From Intestinibacillus sp. Marseille-P6563 (GTDB lineage Bacteria; Bacillota; Clostridia; Oscillospirales; Butyricicoccaceae): 64,000 nt of DNA. This document shows positions 51,774 to 60,478 of this stretch, one piece after another. Each line of letters starts with the position of its first letter. Positions within the stretch are counted from its first letter, which is position 1. The stretch lies in assembly GCF_900604335.1 (NCBI RefSeq), contig NZ_UWOD01000002.1, forward strand, positions 868,001 to 932,000. The letters are read 5' to 3'. A program made the position numbers and the translations under genes. A model generated the notes under the pieces. It was not told the DNA's origin and made no database searches. It saw only the letters and a program-made list of their open reading frames with translations.

Positions 51774-53859
51774 ATTCCTGCGCTGCACGGCCCTGGCCTT
51801 GACCGGTGTCCTTCTGGCGCCGCAGGCCGCGCCCCTGGCGCTGGCCGCAGCGCCCCAGCCTGCGACCGATGAGGCGGTCTATGTCAATCTGGACGAGTAC
51901 GGTGCCTTGAGCGACATGCGCGTGGTTAAAAGCGTCACCTTAAACGGCGCGACCAGCCTGTCCGACTATGGCAGCTACTCCGAGGTCAACAACCTGACCT
52001 CGCACGACGAACCCCAGCTGCGCACCGACGGCGTGGACTTTACGTTAAATGATGTGACCGGTTCCCGGTTTTACTATGAATGCGTGCCCAGCGACCCGAC
52101 AGCCCTGCAAATGCCGTGGACCTTCGACGTGTCCTATAAGCTGGACGGCGTGCCGGCCAAGGCCGAAGATCTGGCGGGTGTGTCCGGTCTGGTGGAGATC
52201 ACCATTCATGCCATCCCCAACCCGGCTGCCGACGAATATTATCGCAACAACATGACGCTCATGGTTGCCACGGGTGCCAACATGGACGAAACCAAGTCGC
52301 TTGAAGCACCGGGCGCGCAGATCCAGTCGCTCGGCTCGTACAAATTCGCGGTGTTCCTCGGCCTGCCCGGTGAGGAAAACACCTACACGGTACGCATCGG
52401 CTCGGATGATTTTGAGTCCATGGGTGTTTATATGCTCATGGCGCCCGCCACCCTGTCCCAGTTGGATACCATCACCGACCTGCGCAATGCCCGCGATACG
52501 CTCAGCGGCGCGCACGACGACCTTTACAACGGGCTTTCGGCCATGCTCACCACCATGAGCGGTATGCAAAACGGCTTGCAGTCCATGACCGACGGCATTT
52601 CGGGCATCAATGAAGTGCGCCAGCAGCTCATCGCCTCGCGCGGCACCATTGATCCGGATATTGATGCCGCTCTGTCGCAGCTGGAACTGCTCGCCGGCAG
52701 TTCGGATGCCCTCATCCCGGAGCTGAACACCGCGCAGACCAATCTCAATACCTTCCATGCGGACATAACCGAAGTGCTCACCCAGCTTTCCGATTCCCGA
52801 GAGGACATCGACAGCTACAAGACCCTGCTGACCGACCTGCGAAATGATCTGTCCAGTTTGGAAGACTTGATGGAAGATCTGGATGAACAGGCATCAGATG
52901 ACCTCTATCTCAGCCAAATCCAGTCGGCCCTCAAATCGCTGGGCACCGATGCCAACAATTTGTCCGACCAGCTCAGCGACCTGCGCAGCGCGCTGTCCAA
53001 TCTGCGGCATGTGGAAACCATTCTGCAAGAAATCCTAAGTATTCTGCCCGAGGGCAGTCTGCTGAGTGAACCGATTTCCCGTCTGCTTTATACGCTCGCT
53101 CCGATTGCTAACGAAACCGGCAACACCTTCCAGGCCCTCGAAGACCTGTGCGGCAGCCTGCGCAAACTGACCGATGCTTCGGCATCGATGGTCGGCCAAC
53201 TCGAGGACCTCAAGGAAGTACTGGACGATTATCGCGGCCTGGGCGGCGACATGGCTTCGCTCGGTCAGGAAGCGACCGAACTGGCCGAAAATTCCCTGAC
53301 CCGTCTGGATGAGCTGCTTGCTCTGATCGAGCCGATTCAGGAAAACCTCAACAAAACCAACACCGATCTCAATGCTGCCATCCCCAAAATCACCGACACC
53401 GCAACTGCGCTCAATGACACGGTCAAAGCGGCCAACACGCTGCTGACCGACACGCGCGACACGCTGCGTTCGCTGCGCGATCAGGCGGATGCCAGCACCC
53501 AGCAATCACTCGATGGCCTGATCGATGTCATGCAGCGCGCGGCCAATTCGGGCAGCACAACAAACAGCCTGCAAACTGCGACCGATTCCATTCACAACAC
53601 GATTTCGGATGAGGTCAACGACATCGAAGACGAGAGCAACATTCTGAACATCGACAATTCTCTGGCATTTCGTTCGTTCACCTCGGACCAGAACGCCTCG
53701 CCTTCCAGCTTGCAGTTTATCCTGCGCACCAGCGAGATTTCGGTCGATGAGATGGCCGAAGTCCAGGCCGCCGAAGCCGAAGAGACTGATGTCGGCGTCT
53801 GGGGCCGTATCGTGAACATTTTCAAAAAGATCGCTGCCGCCATTGCCAGCGTCTTTTAA
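51757..53859 (+). CDS. Secreted coiled-coil partner of the MMPL exporter
   Basis: A 700-residue exported protein. The signal peptide (about 1-31, ending LALAAAP) is followed by a beta-rich head (about 35-235). The long helical region (about 240-630) has repeated Asp/Leu/Ser heptads such as LRNDLSSLEDLMEDLDEQAS. The C-terminus is a hydrophobic-basic helix (VWGRIVNIFKKIAAAIASVF) that could attach to the membrane. It resembles YhgE/Pip-type extracellular coiled-coil domains seen with MMPL proteins, but I cannot name a family. The start ATG at 51757 lies inside the exporter gene with GTGAGGCGC before it, so both are made together. Confidence 0.8.
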   Translation: MKTKSKFLRCTALALTGVLLAPQAAPLALAAAPQPATDEAVYVNLDEYGALSDMRVVKSVTLNGATSLSDYGSYSEVNNLTSHDEPQLRTDGVDFTLNDVTGSRFYYECVPSDPTALQMPWTFDVSYKLDGVPAKAEDLAGVSGLVEITIHAIPNPAADEYYRNNMTLMVATGANMDETKSLEAPGAQIQSLGSYKFAVFLGLPGEENTYTVRIGSDDFESMGVYMLMAPATLSQLDTITDLRNARDTLSGAHDDLYNGLSAMLTTMSGMQNGLQSMTDGISGINEVRQQLIASRGTIDPDIDAALSQLELLAGSSDALIPELNTAQTNLNTFHADITEVLTQLSDSREDIDSYKTLLTDLRNDLSSLEDLMEDLDEQASDDLYLSQIQSALKSLGTDANNLSDQLSDLRSALSNLRHVETILQEILSILPEGSLLSEPISRLLYTLAPIANETGNTFQALEDLCGSLRKLTDASASMVGQLEDLKEVLDDYRGLGGDMASLGQEATELAENSLTRLDELLALIEPIQENLNKTNTDLNAAIPKITDTATALNDTVKAANTLLTDTRDTLRSLRDQADASTQQSLDGLIDVMQRAANSGSTTNSLQTATDSIHNTISDEVNDIEDESNILNIDNSLAFRSFTSDQNASPSSLQFILRTSEISVDEMAEVQAAEAEETDVGVWGRIVNIFKKIAAAIASVF

Positions 53860-53871
53860 ACCGGCAAACAA

Positions 53872-53906
53872 AAACTGCCCGCGTGGTTTCCACGCGGGCG
53901 GTTTTG
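53872..53906. terminator. Bidirectional terminator after the coiled-coil gene
   Basis: AAAACTGCCCGCGTGG pairs with CCACGCGGGCGGTTTT around TTT, between convergent genes. It ends both the MMPL transcript and the EFR1 transcript. Confidence 0.9.
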
Positions 53907-53908
53907 CT

Positions 53909-54652
53909 TTAATCCAAATGGTAGCGCCCTTTTTTGCGGGTGCCTTTTTTGTATTCGATGGCCCGAACCGGGCAGCGGTTGATGCAGGCCATGCAGTGGG
54001 TGCAGCCGCTGCCCCACACCGGCCGGCCATTTTGCATGCGGATGGCGTTTGTCGGACAGAGTGTCTGGCATTTGCCGCAGCCCGTGCAGGCATCGGTCGC
54101 ATAAAAGCCCTTGGACGACACAAAGAACCGATAAAACATCTGATTGACCGGTCCGCTCTTCAGGCGGCCGGATGCTCCGGCGGGTACGGCGTCCAGCGCC
54201 TGCCGGTCGCGGATGCGCGCAGCCGCGGCATCGATCTGCGGCCCGGCGGCCTGTACCTTTTGGTCGATCTCGGACTGGTCGGGCACCGGGAACATCACCA
54301 GATAGTTGTCCGGCATCACAATAGGCGTCAGCCCCCGGAACGCCAGCCCCTTTTCCTGACACAGCAGCGCCACGTAAGACGCAGCCGCTCCGGCATCCTG
54401 TCCACAGGTGACGACAAAATAAACATCCCGGCTGCCGCGCATCCGCGCGGTGCGCAGATATTCTTCCACCACACGCGGGATGCGCCAGGCATAGATCGGG
54501 CAAACGATCACATAGGGCTTGTCCGAATTCCAGTCGCCCGGCTTGTGCTGCTTGATGGCATCGTTCAGGCTGAACAGCTCATCGTCCAGCGCTTTGGCCA
54601 GACGCTCTGCCACATAGCGGCTGTTGCCAGTTGCCGAAAAGTAACAAATCAT
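53909..54652 (-). CDS. EFR1-type flavodoxin-ferredoxin fusion
   Basis: A 247-residue protein with an N-terminal flavodoxin-like domain (YFSATGNSRYVAERLAKALD; VIVCPIYAWRIPRVVEEYL) and two C-terminal [4Fe-4S] motifs: CTGCGKCQTLCPTNAI and CTHCMACINRCPVRAI. The architecture is that of EFR1 family ferrodoxins, soluble electron carriers of anaerobes with unassigned partners. The ATG at 54652 follows TCGGAGGGACGCC. It ends a group that starts with trmB. No clear functional link to the neighbours is visible. Confidence 0.92.
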   Translation of the reverse strand: MICYFSATGNSRYVAERLAKALDDELFSLNDAIKQHKPGDWNSDKPYVIVCPIYAWRIPRVVEEYLRTARMRGSRDVYFVVTCGQDAGAAASYVALLCQEKGLAFRGLTPIVMPDNYLVMFPVPDQSEIDQKVQAAGPQIDAAAARIRDRQALDAVPAGASGRLKSGPVNQMFYRFFVSSKGFYATDACTGCGKCQTLCPTNAIRMQNGRPVWGSGCTHCMACINRCPVRAIEYKKGTRKKGRYHLD

Positions 54653-54668
54653 AGGCGTCCCTCCGATT

Positions 54669-55652
54669 TTAAAGTCCGGCGCTCAGGGTCACGAACACCC
54701 CATAACACACCACCGGGACCACCGACAGCAGCGCCACCGGCAAAGCCGGACGCTTGCGCTGACCGGAGCCGGTGCGTGCGAGCAGGCTGGTCAGGACGAG
54801 CACGGCCGCGGCGCTGACCACGCCGGTCAGCAGCAGCAGACGGCCCTGGCCGTCGTAAACATAGAGATCATGGTTCCAGTATACCACATCGGCCACGACC
54901 AGGATGATAAAATTAAACATATTCGACCCGACAATGTTGCCGATCATAGCGTTGAAGTTGCCCACACGTGCCAGCACAAAGCAGGAGATCATTTCCGGGA
55001 GCGATGTGACGATGCCGAGCAGCAGCGCACCGGCCAGCGTCGTGCCAAGACCCAGGGTTTCGCCGATGTAGTCGGACGCATAGGTAATCAAAATAGACGC
55101 AATGACCAACAGCACGGCATAGCACGCAAAGCGCGCGGCCACCTGCCGCACCGACAGCGGGCTGATATCTTCCTTATCGCCCGTATCCTCGTCGCCGGAC
55201 ATCATCTTGATGCTCACCGCGTACAGCACCGCAATAACCAGCGAAATGGCGCTTACGCCAATCAGCAGCAGGCTGCGGCCCCACAGACAGGTCACGCCCA
55301 AAATAAGATACACGGCCAGTACGCACACGGCAGTCGTCACATGGCTGCGCGTCACGCGCGCGGCCATCAGGCCGCGGAACCAGACCAGAAATACCAGGCC
55401 GAGCACAAAGGCATTGAACAAATCACTGCCCAAAATATTGCCCACCACCAGGGCCGGTTTGCCAACCGCAGCCACCGAGGTGATGGACGTAAACAATTCC
55501 GGCAGCGACGTGACCGCTGCCAGCATCACGCCGCCGATGAAGGCCGAGGCCAACGTTGTTTTCTGGTCGAGCAGGTCGACATAATGGCCCAGCCGGGCCG
55601 AAAAGAAAATCACACACAAAGCCAGCAAAAGATATGCGGCAAAAATCCACAT
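54669..55652 (-). CDS. Calcium/sodium:cation antiporter (CaCA, YrbG type)
   Basis: A 327-residue protein with about ten membrane helices in two inverted halves. Each half has the alpha-repeat signature with the functional acidic residue: TSLPELFTSI with GNILGSDLFNAFVLG, and TSLPEMISCF with GNIVGSNMFNFIIL. The central loop is short and acidic (SGDEDTGDKEDISP). The ATG at 55652 follows AAAGGAGGAACC; the longer frame overlaps the radical SAM gene. It exports Ca2+ or a related cation by family rule, with no direct evidence for the ion. Confidence 0.92.
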   Translation of the reverse strand: MWIFAAYLLLALCVIFFSARLGHYVDLLDQKTTLASAFIGGVMLAAVTSLPELFTSITSVAAVGKPALVVGNILGSDLFNAFVLGLVFLVWFRGLMAARVTRSHVTTAVCVLAVYLILGVTCLWGRSLLLIGVSAISLVIAVLYAVSIKMMSGDEDTGDKEDISPLSVRQVAARFACYAVLLVIASILITYASDYIGETLGLGTTLAGALLLGIVTSLPEMISCFVLARVGNFNAMIGNIVGSNMFNFIILVVADVVYWNHDLYVYDGQGRLLLLTGVVSAAAVLVLTSLLARTGSGQRKRPALPVALLSVVPVVCYGVFVTLSAGL

Positions 55653-55669
55653 AGGGATGGTTCCTCCTT

Positions 55670-56593
55670 TTATTTGGTTTGCAGCCGTTTGCCCTGAAAG
55701 CTGTCCCGCCGGACAAGCTCCTGGTCGATGGCATTGAGCACTTCCCGTTTGCGGCGGCTCCACTGGGGCGCCAGCAGCAACTCCGCTGGACCGTCGCCAG
55801 TCAGGCGACCGATGACCATGCGGCCGGGCAGCACTTCGAGCTGGTCGCACACGGTCCCAACATATTCTTCCTGCGACATGGCCAGATGGGTAAGCCCTGC
55901 CAGCCGGGTGCCGCGCAGATAATGCAGCAAATGAATCTTAACCCCCTGCACGTCCATCTGGCCTAGGGTTGCAGCCGACTGCACCATCATCTTGCGCGTT
56001 TCGCCGGGCAGGCCGTTGATCAGATGCGCCCAGACCGCAATGCCCTTTTTGCGCAGCAGCTTCACGGCGCGGGTGAAATCCGCGAAGGTTTCGCCCCGGC
56101 CCATGGCCTGCGACGTGCGGTCGTAGATAGTCTGCAAGCCGAGTTCGACGGTCAGGTCGGTCTTTTGCGCATAAGATGAAAGCAGGGCGGCACGTGCCTC
56201 GTCGATGCAGTCGGCGCGGGTCGCCACCGCCAGCCCGACCGCGCCGGGCAGCTGGAGTGCTTGGTCATACACTTCCCGCAGTCGCTCGATGGGTGCATAG
56301 GTGCCTGAAAACGCCTGCAAATACGGGATATAGCGGGCGTCCCGCCATTTTTGCAGCTTGGCGATGCCAGCCGCATACTGGGCAGGCAAATCCATGCCGC
56401 CCACGACCTGGTCGCCGCTGCCGCGCGGGGAACAAAAGGCACAGCCTCCTGTGCCCTTGGTCCCGTCGCGGTTGGGGCAGGTAAAGCCCGCATCGAGCGG
56501 CACGCGTGCCACCCGTCCGCCATATTTCTGTTTTAAAAAGTACGCATAGGTATGATACCGCTTGTTGTCCGCGGTATAGGGAAAGGGGTTCAC
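55670..56593 (-). CDS. Radical SAM protein, TIGR01212 (YhcC) family
   Basis: A 307-residue radical SAM enzyme. The iron-sulfur motif is atypical of the CxxxCxxC form: CPNRDGTKGTGGCAFC, diagnostic for TIGR01212/YhcC. Further family segments are YLQAFSGTYAPIERLREVYD and LEVLPGRMVIGRLTGDGP. The start is GTG at 56593, forming a GTGA overlap with the trmB stop; no separate binding site is seen, so translation is coupled. The C-terminus ends SRRKREVLNAIDQELVRRDS. Its reaction in the family is unproven. Confidence 0.9.
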   Translation of the reverse strand: MNPFPYTADNKRYHTYAYFLKQKYGGRVARVPLDAGFTCPNRDGTKGTGGCAFCSPRGSGDQVVGGMDLPAQYAAGIAKLQKWRDARYIPYLQAFSGTYAPIERLREVYDQALQLPGAVGLAVATRADCIDEARAALLSSYAQKTDLTVELGLQTIYDRTSQAMGRGETFADFTRAVKLLRKKGIAVWAHLINGLPGETRKMMVQSAATLGQMDVQGVKIHLLHYLRGTRLAGLTHLAMSQEEYVGTVCDQLEVLPGRMVIGRLTGDGPAELLLAPQWSRRKREVLNAIDQELVRRDSFQGKRLQTK

Positions 56594-57273
56594 GGCCGAT
56601 GCGCTGGACGGCGGCGGTCCATGAACTGCGGCAGGCGGCGGCGCGCCTCCAGCCGGTAAATCCGATAGCCCTGCTGCGAGAATTTTTCCTCGTATTCGGT
56701 CATGATATTCTCGGCCGCGAGGTCGGAGTGATGCAAATCGAGCGAAATGTTCTGCACCAGCCAGCCGTATTCGCAGATGGACGAAATCGACCACTCGAAT
56801 AAACGCTGGTTGTCGGTCTTAAAGCAGATGTCGCCCGTCTGCTCCAAGATCTGGTTGTAGACATCCAGATAGTCGGCATGGGTCAGACGGCGGCGGCGCT
56901 GCCGGTTGGGCGGCCACGGGTCGGAGAAATTGAGATAAATCCGGCTGACTTCGCCGGCGTCAAAAATCTCGCCCAGAGCGGCGGCGTCAAAGCTCAAAAA
57001 CCGCAGATTGGGCAGGTTTTCGTGCATGGCCCGCTCGGTGGCCATGATGAGCGCCCCTTCTTCGCGCTCGATGGCGACAAAGTTTACATCGAGATGCCGC
57101 TTGGCCATCTCCAAAATAAAACGGCCCTTGCCGCAGCCGATCTCCAGATGGATGGGGTTTTGATTGCCGAACAGCGCGCGCCACTGGCCACGCTGCGCGG
57201 CCGGATCGTCCACCATCACGGCCGCACAGGCCGCCAGGCGGGTGTCCAAATTCTTCTTTTTTCGCATGCGCAT
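56590..57273 (-). CDS. trmB: tRNA (guanine46-N7)-methyltransferase TrmB
   Basis: SAM-dependent methyltransferase forming m7G46 in tRNA. The 227 residues carry the basic N-terminus (MRMRKKKNLDTRLAA), the SAM motif HLEIGCGKGRFILEMAKRH, and the family signature YLNFSDPWPPNRQRRRRLTH, followed by GDICFKTDNQRLFEW. The C-terminus ends in FSQQGYRIYRLEARRRLPQF. It starts a four-gene minus-strand group with its own promoter. The gene overlaps the radical SAM gene start. Confidence 0.96.
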   Translation of the reverse strand: MRMRKKKNLDTRLAACAAVMVDDPAAQRGQWRALFGNQNPIHLEIGCGKGRFILEMAKRHLDVNFVAIEREEGALIMATERAMHENLPNLRFLSFDAAALGEIFDAGEVSRIYLNFSDPWPPNRQRRRRLTHADYLDVYNQILEQTGDICFKTDNQRLFEWSISSICEYGWLVQNISLDLHHSDLAAENIMTEYEEKFSQQGYRIYRLEARRRLPQFMDRRRPAHRP

Positions 57274-57314
57274 GGATGCGTTTCCTCTCTTTCTGAACAG
57301 TCCATTCTTGTACT

Positions 57315-57343
57315 ATTATAGCCAACCCGATGGGGCGCTGCAA
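57315..57343 (-). promoter_or_regulatory. Promoter of trmB
   Basis: On the minus strand TTGCAG and TATAAT are 17 bases apart, with transcription starting about 35 bases before the trmB ATG. Confidence 0.8.
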
Positions 57344-57463
57344 GTAGCTTTTGCCGTTCGGCGCCCCGTGCAGCGGCAGCTTGTCCGGCGATTTGCCCGC
57401 CGCCGACTTTCTTTGTGCAAAAAGACCGATTTCCACTTTTTTTCTCTTTTTAAATCAGCATAT

Positions 57464-57492
57464 TTGACAAATGCCCCTTTGGCTTTTATAAT
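57464..57492 (+). promoter_or_regulatory. Consensus promoter of malQ
   Basis: TTGACA and TATAAT are separated by 17 bases, a perfect vegetative consensus, 44 bases before malQ. Confidence 0.9.
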
Positions 57493-57535
57493 GGTAAAGG
57501 CATTGTTATAAATCCACATCCCGGAGGTTTTCCCC

Positions 57536-59116
57536 ATGTTTGAACGTACCAGCGGCATCCTGATGCACATTACATCCCTGCCTTCGCCGCACGGCATCGG
57601 CACGCTTGGCAACGCCGCCTATGATTTTGTTGATTTTCTGGAAGCGGCCGGCCAGCGTTATTGGCAGGTGCTCCCCTTAGGCCATACCGGCTTTGGCGAT
57701 TCGCCCTACCAGTGTTTTTCCGCGGCTGCGGGCAATTATCTGCTCATCGACCTGGACACCCTGGTCAAGGATGGCCTGCTGACCGAAGCCGAAGTGCGGG
57801 CGGCTGAATTCAAGCACACGCCTGACAAGGTTGATTATATTTCGCTTGCTGAAACCCGTCCGTCGCTTTTGCGCCGCGCCTTTGCGCGGGTGGACGAGGA
57901 GATGCAGAAAAAGATCTCCTTGTTCCGCCGCAAAAACCGCGACTGGATCGAAGATTACGCGCTGTTCATGGCGCTCAAAGAAGAAAAATACGAAGGCCGT
58001 GCGCTGTGGGACTGGCCGGAAAAGGACGTGCGCAGCCGCCAGCCGGCCGCGCTGCGCCGCGCCAAGGCCGAACTGAAAGATGAGATCGATTTCCGTGTGC
58101 TCCTGCAATACCTGTTTTTCGAGCAGTGGACCGCCCTGCGCACCTATGCCAACGAACACGGCGTGCAGATCATTGGCGACATCCCGATTTATGTGTCGCC
58201 CGACTCGTCCGACGTGTGGCAGCATCCCGAGCTGTTCAAGCTCAAGCCCGATTTCAGCCCCAAGAAGGTCGCGGGTGTCCCGCCCGATTATTATTCGGAA
58301 ACCGGCCAACTTTGGGGCAACCCGGTCTATGACTGGAAGGCCCACGAAGAAAGCGGCTTCCAGTGGTGGATCTGGCGCATGAAGAGCAATATGGCACTGT
58401 TTGACGTCATCCGCATCGACCATTTCCGCGGTCTGGAATCCTATTGGGAGGTTACGGCCGGGGCCGAAAACGCCATCAAGGGCCGCTGGTGCAAGGGGCC
58501 GGGCATGAAGCTGTTAAACGCCTTGGAAGCCGCACTCGGCAAGCTGCCGGTGGTCGCCGAAGATTTGGGCATCATCACCGACAAGGTACGCGCCCTGCTG
58601 GACGAAAGCGGGTTCCCGGGCATGAAAGTCCTGATTTTTGCCTTTGATGTCTGGAACGACAACGAGCATCTGCCCCACAACTACAAGCCCAATATGATCG
58701 TATATACCTCCACCCACGACAGTCAGAGCGTGTGCGAACAGGTCATGGACATCTGCAACGAGGACGAAAAGCAGTTCGCCTATCGCTATCTGCGCTCGTC
58801 CACCAGCGAAGCGCTCGGTTGGAGCGCCATCAAGAGCGTGTGGGCGTCGTGTGCCAACATCACCATGACCACCATGCAGGATGTGCTCAGTCTGGGCGCT
58901 GATGCACGCATGAATGTCCCGTCCACTGTGGGCGGCAACTGGTCTTGGCGCGTGCGCAAGGAAGGCATCAACCGCGAAGTGGCCCGCATGCTGCGCGAAA
59001 TCACCGAAACCTACAAGCGGTATCGACCCTATCAGCCGCCCAAGCGGCCCAAGCCCCGCAAGGCGCCCGAAGCTTCCGAAACCGCCGAAGTTTCCGAAGC
59101 AGCAGCCCAAGACTAA
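57536..59116 (+). CDS. malQ: 4-alpha-glucanotransferase (GH77)
   Basis: Amylomaltase that transfers maltodextrin units in glycogen or starch metabolism. The 526 residues show YWQVLPLGHTGFGDSPYQCF near the N-terminus, the nucleophile Asp in VIRIDHFRGLESYWEV and the acid/base Glu in VVAEDLGIITDKVRALL. The third acid region reads VYTSTHDSQSV, in place of the common THDNDT form. The C-terminus carries a Pro/Lys/Glu-rich tail of about 30 residues. The ATG follows CCGGAGGTTTTCCCC. The next gene is 36 bases downstream. Confidence 0.96.
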   Translation: MFERTSGILMHITSLPSPHGIGTLGNAAYDFVDFLEAAGQRYWQVLPLGHTGFGDSPYQCFSAAAGNYLLIDLDTLVKDGLLTEAEVRAAEFKHTPDKVDYISLAETRPSLLRRAFARVDEEMQKKISLFRRKNRDWIEDYALFMALKEEKYEGRALWDWPEKDVRSRQPAALRRAKAELKDEIDFRVLLQYLFFEQWTALRTYANEHGVQIIGDIPIYVSPDSSDVWQHPELFKLKPDFSPKKVAGVPPDYYSETGQLWGNPVYDWKAHEESGFQWWIWRMKSNMALFDVIRIDHFRGLESYWEVTAGAENAIKGRWCKGPGMKLLNALEAALGKLPVVAEDLGIITDKVRALLDESGFPGMKVLIFAFDVWNDNEHLPHNYKPNMIVYTSTHDSQSVCEQVMDICNEDEKQFAYRYLRSSTSEALGWSAIKSVWASCANITMTTMQDVLSLGADARMNVPSTVGGNWSWRVRKEGINREVARMLREITETYKRYRPYQPPKRPKPRKAPEASETAEVSEAAAQD

Positions 59117-59152
59117 TTTTCCCCTGTTTTCTCGAAAGGACGTTTTTTACCC

Positions 59153-60379
59153 ATGAAGTATACCACCGCCATTTTTGATTTGGACGGCACCCTGCTCAAC
59201 ACCCTGGGCGACCTGACCGATGCAGTCAACGCCGCGATCGAACCGCGCGGCCTGCCGCCGGTCACTGAGACCCAGGTACGTGACCGCGTGGGCAACGGTA
59301 TCCGCAAGCTGATCGAGCGCACTCTGCCCGAAGGCACAGCAGACGCCGACATCGACGCCTGCCTGGAGGTGTTCCGCGCCTACTACAACGAACACCTCAT
59401 GCACCGCACCCATCCCTATGATGGGATTTTGGATGTGCTGACCGCGCTTAAAGATGCCGGTATGCGCATCGCGGTGCTGTCCAACAAATATGACCCGGCC
59501 GCCAAGGCGCTCATCCGCCACTTTTTCCCCCGGCTGGTCGATCTGACCTTTGGCGAGCGTCCGGATGTGCCGCGCAAGCCCGATCCGACCTCCTGTCAGG
59601 AAATCCTCACCAGCCTGGGCGCCCAGCCCGAACAGACTATCTACATCGGCGACAGCGCGGTGGATATGCAGACCGCCCAAAATGCCGGTCTGGATTCGAT
59701 CGGCGTGACCTGGGGCTTCCGCAGCCGCGCCGTATTGACCGAAGCGGGTGCCGGACAGCTGATCGACCGACCGTATGAACTGGTATCCCTGCTGCTCGGA
59801 CCCGATGTCGAAGCGCTGCGAAAAGCGTTCACCGGCCACGGGTTTGCGTTCTCCTACTTTGATGCCAAGGAGCAGGCGGTGGCCTATCTGGCGCAGGCCT
59901 GCGCAGGCAAGCGTGTGGGCTTTGGCGGGTCGATGACACTCGAGGAAATGGGCGCGTATGAAGCCCTGTCCGAGCAGGCTGACGTGCACTGGCACTGGAA
60001 GGGCGAGCCGCCGTGTGTGGATGCCGAAGTGTTCCTGACCTCGGCCAACGGTCTGGCCGCCACCGGCGAAGTGGTCAACATCGACGGCGCGTCCAACCGC
60101 GTGGCCGCGTCGCTCTATGGCGCCAAGACCTGTTTCCAGGTGTGCGGTCTGAACAAGCTTGCACCCACGCTGGAAGCGGCCGTCGAACGTGCGCGCAACA
60201 TCGCCGCGCCGCGCAACGCGCAGCGGCTCGGGCGCAAGACCCCCTGCGTGATGGACGGCAAATGCCACGACTGCCGCAGCCCGGAACGCATCTGTTGCAG
60301 CCTGGTGGTGCACCTGGCGCCGCCCCTGTCGTTCGAGCGGTATGAAATCGTGCTGATCGGCGAAATTTTGGGATATTAA
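59153..60379 (+). CDS. HAD phosphatase-LUD domain fusion protein
   Basis: A 408-residue fusion. Residues 1 to about 215 are a HAD phosphatase of the phosphoglycolate phosphatase type (IFDLDGTLLNTLGDLTDAVN at 7-26, LSNKYDP, KPDPTSCQEIL, IGDSAVDMQTAQNAGL). Residues about 220-408 are a LUD (DUF162) domain like the stand-alone clostridial 'lactate utilization' proteins (VGFGGSMTLEEMGAYEAL; GEVVNIDGASNRVAASLYG; ARNIAAPRNAQRLGRKTPC). A cysteine cluster follows (CVMDGKCHDCRSPERICCSL). No frameshift or internal start separates them. The ATG follows CGAAAGGACG. The joint role is unknown. Confidence 0.9.
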   Translation: MKYTTAIFDLDGTLLNTLGDLTDAVNAAIEPRGLPPVTETQVRDRVGNGIRKLIERTLPEGTADADIDACLEVFRAYYNEHLMHRTHPYDGILDVLTALKDAGMRIAVLSNKYDPAAKALIRHFFPRLVDLTFGERPDVPRKPDPTSCQEILTSLGAQPEQTIYIGDSAVDMQTAQNAGLDSIGVTWGFRSRAVLTEAGAGQLIDRPYELVSLLLGPDVEALRKAFTGHGFAFSYFDAKEQAVAYLAQACAGKRVGFGGSMTLEEMGAYEALSEQADVHWHWKGEPPCVDAEVFLTSANGLAATGEVVNIDGASNRVAASLYGAKTCFQVCGLNKLAPTLEAAVERARNIAAPRNAQRLGRKTPCVMDGKCHDCRSPERICCSLVVHLAPPLSFERYEIVLIGEILGY

Positions 60380-60411
60380 ACCCGCCGCAACCACTGGTTG
60401 CGGGGATTTCC

Positions 60412-60444
60412 AGCCCGGCTTGGTAGCATTCCGGCCGGGCTTTT
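60412..60444 (+). terminator. Rho-independent terminator after the HAD-LUD gene
   Basis: AGCCCGGC pairs with GCCGGGCT, followed by TTTTGC. A smaller stem, CCGCAACC/GGTTGCGG, lies just before it at 60385-60403. Confidence 0.75.
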
Positions 60445-60478
60445 GCTATCCTGAGGGTATCCCAAAGGAGGTTTTTCG

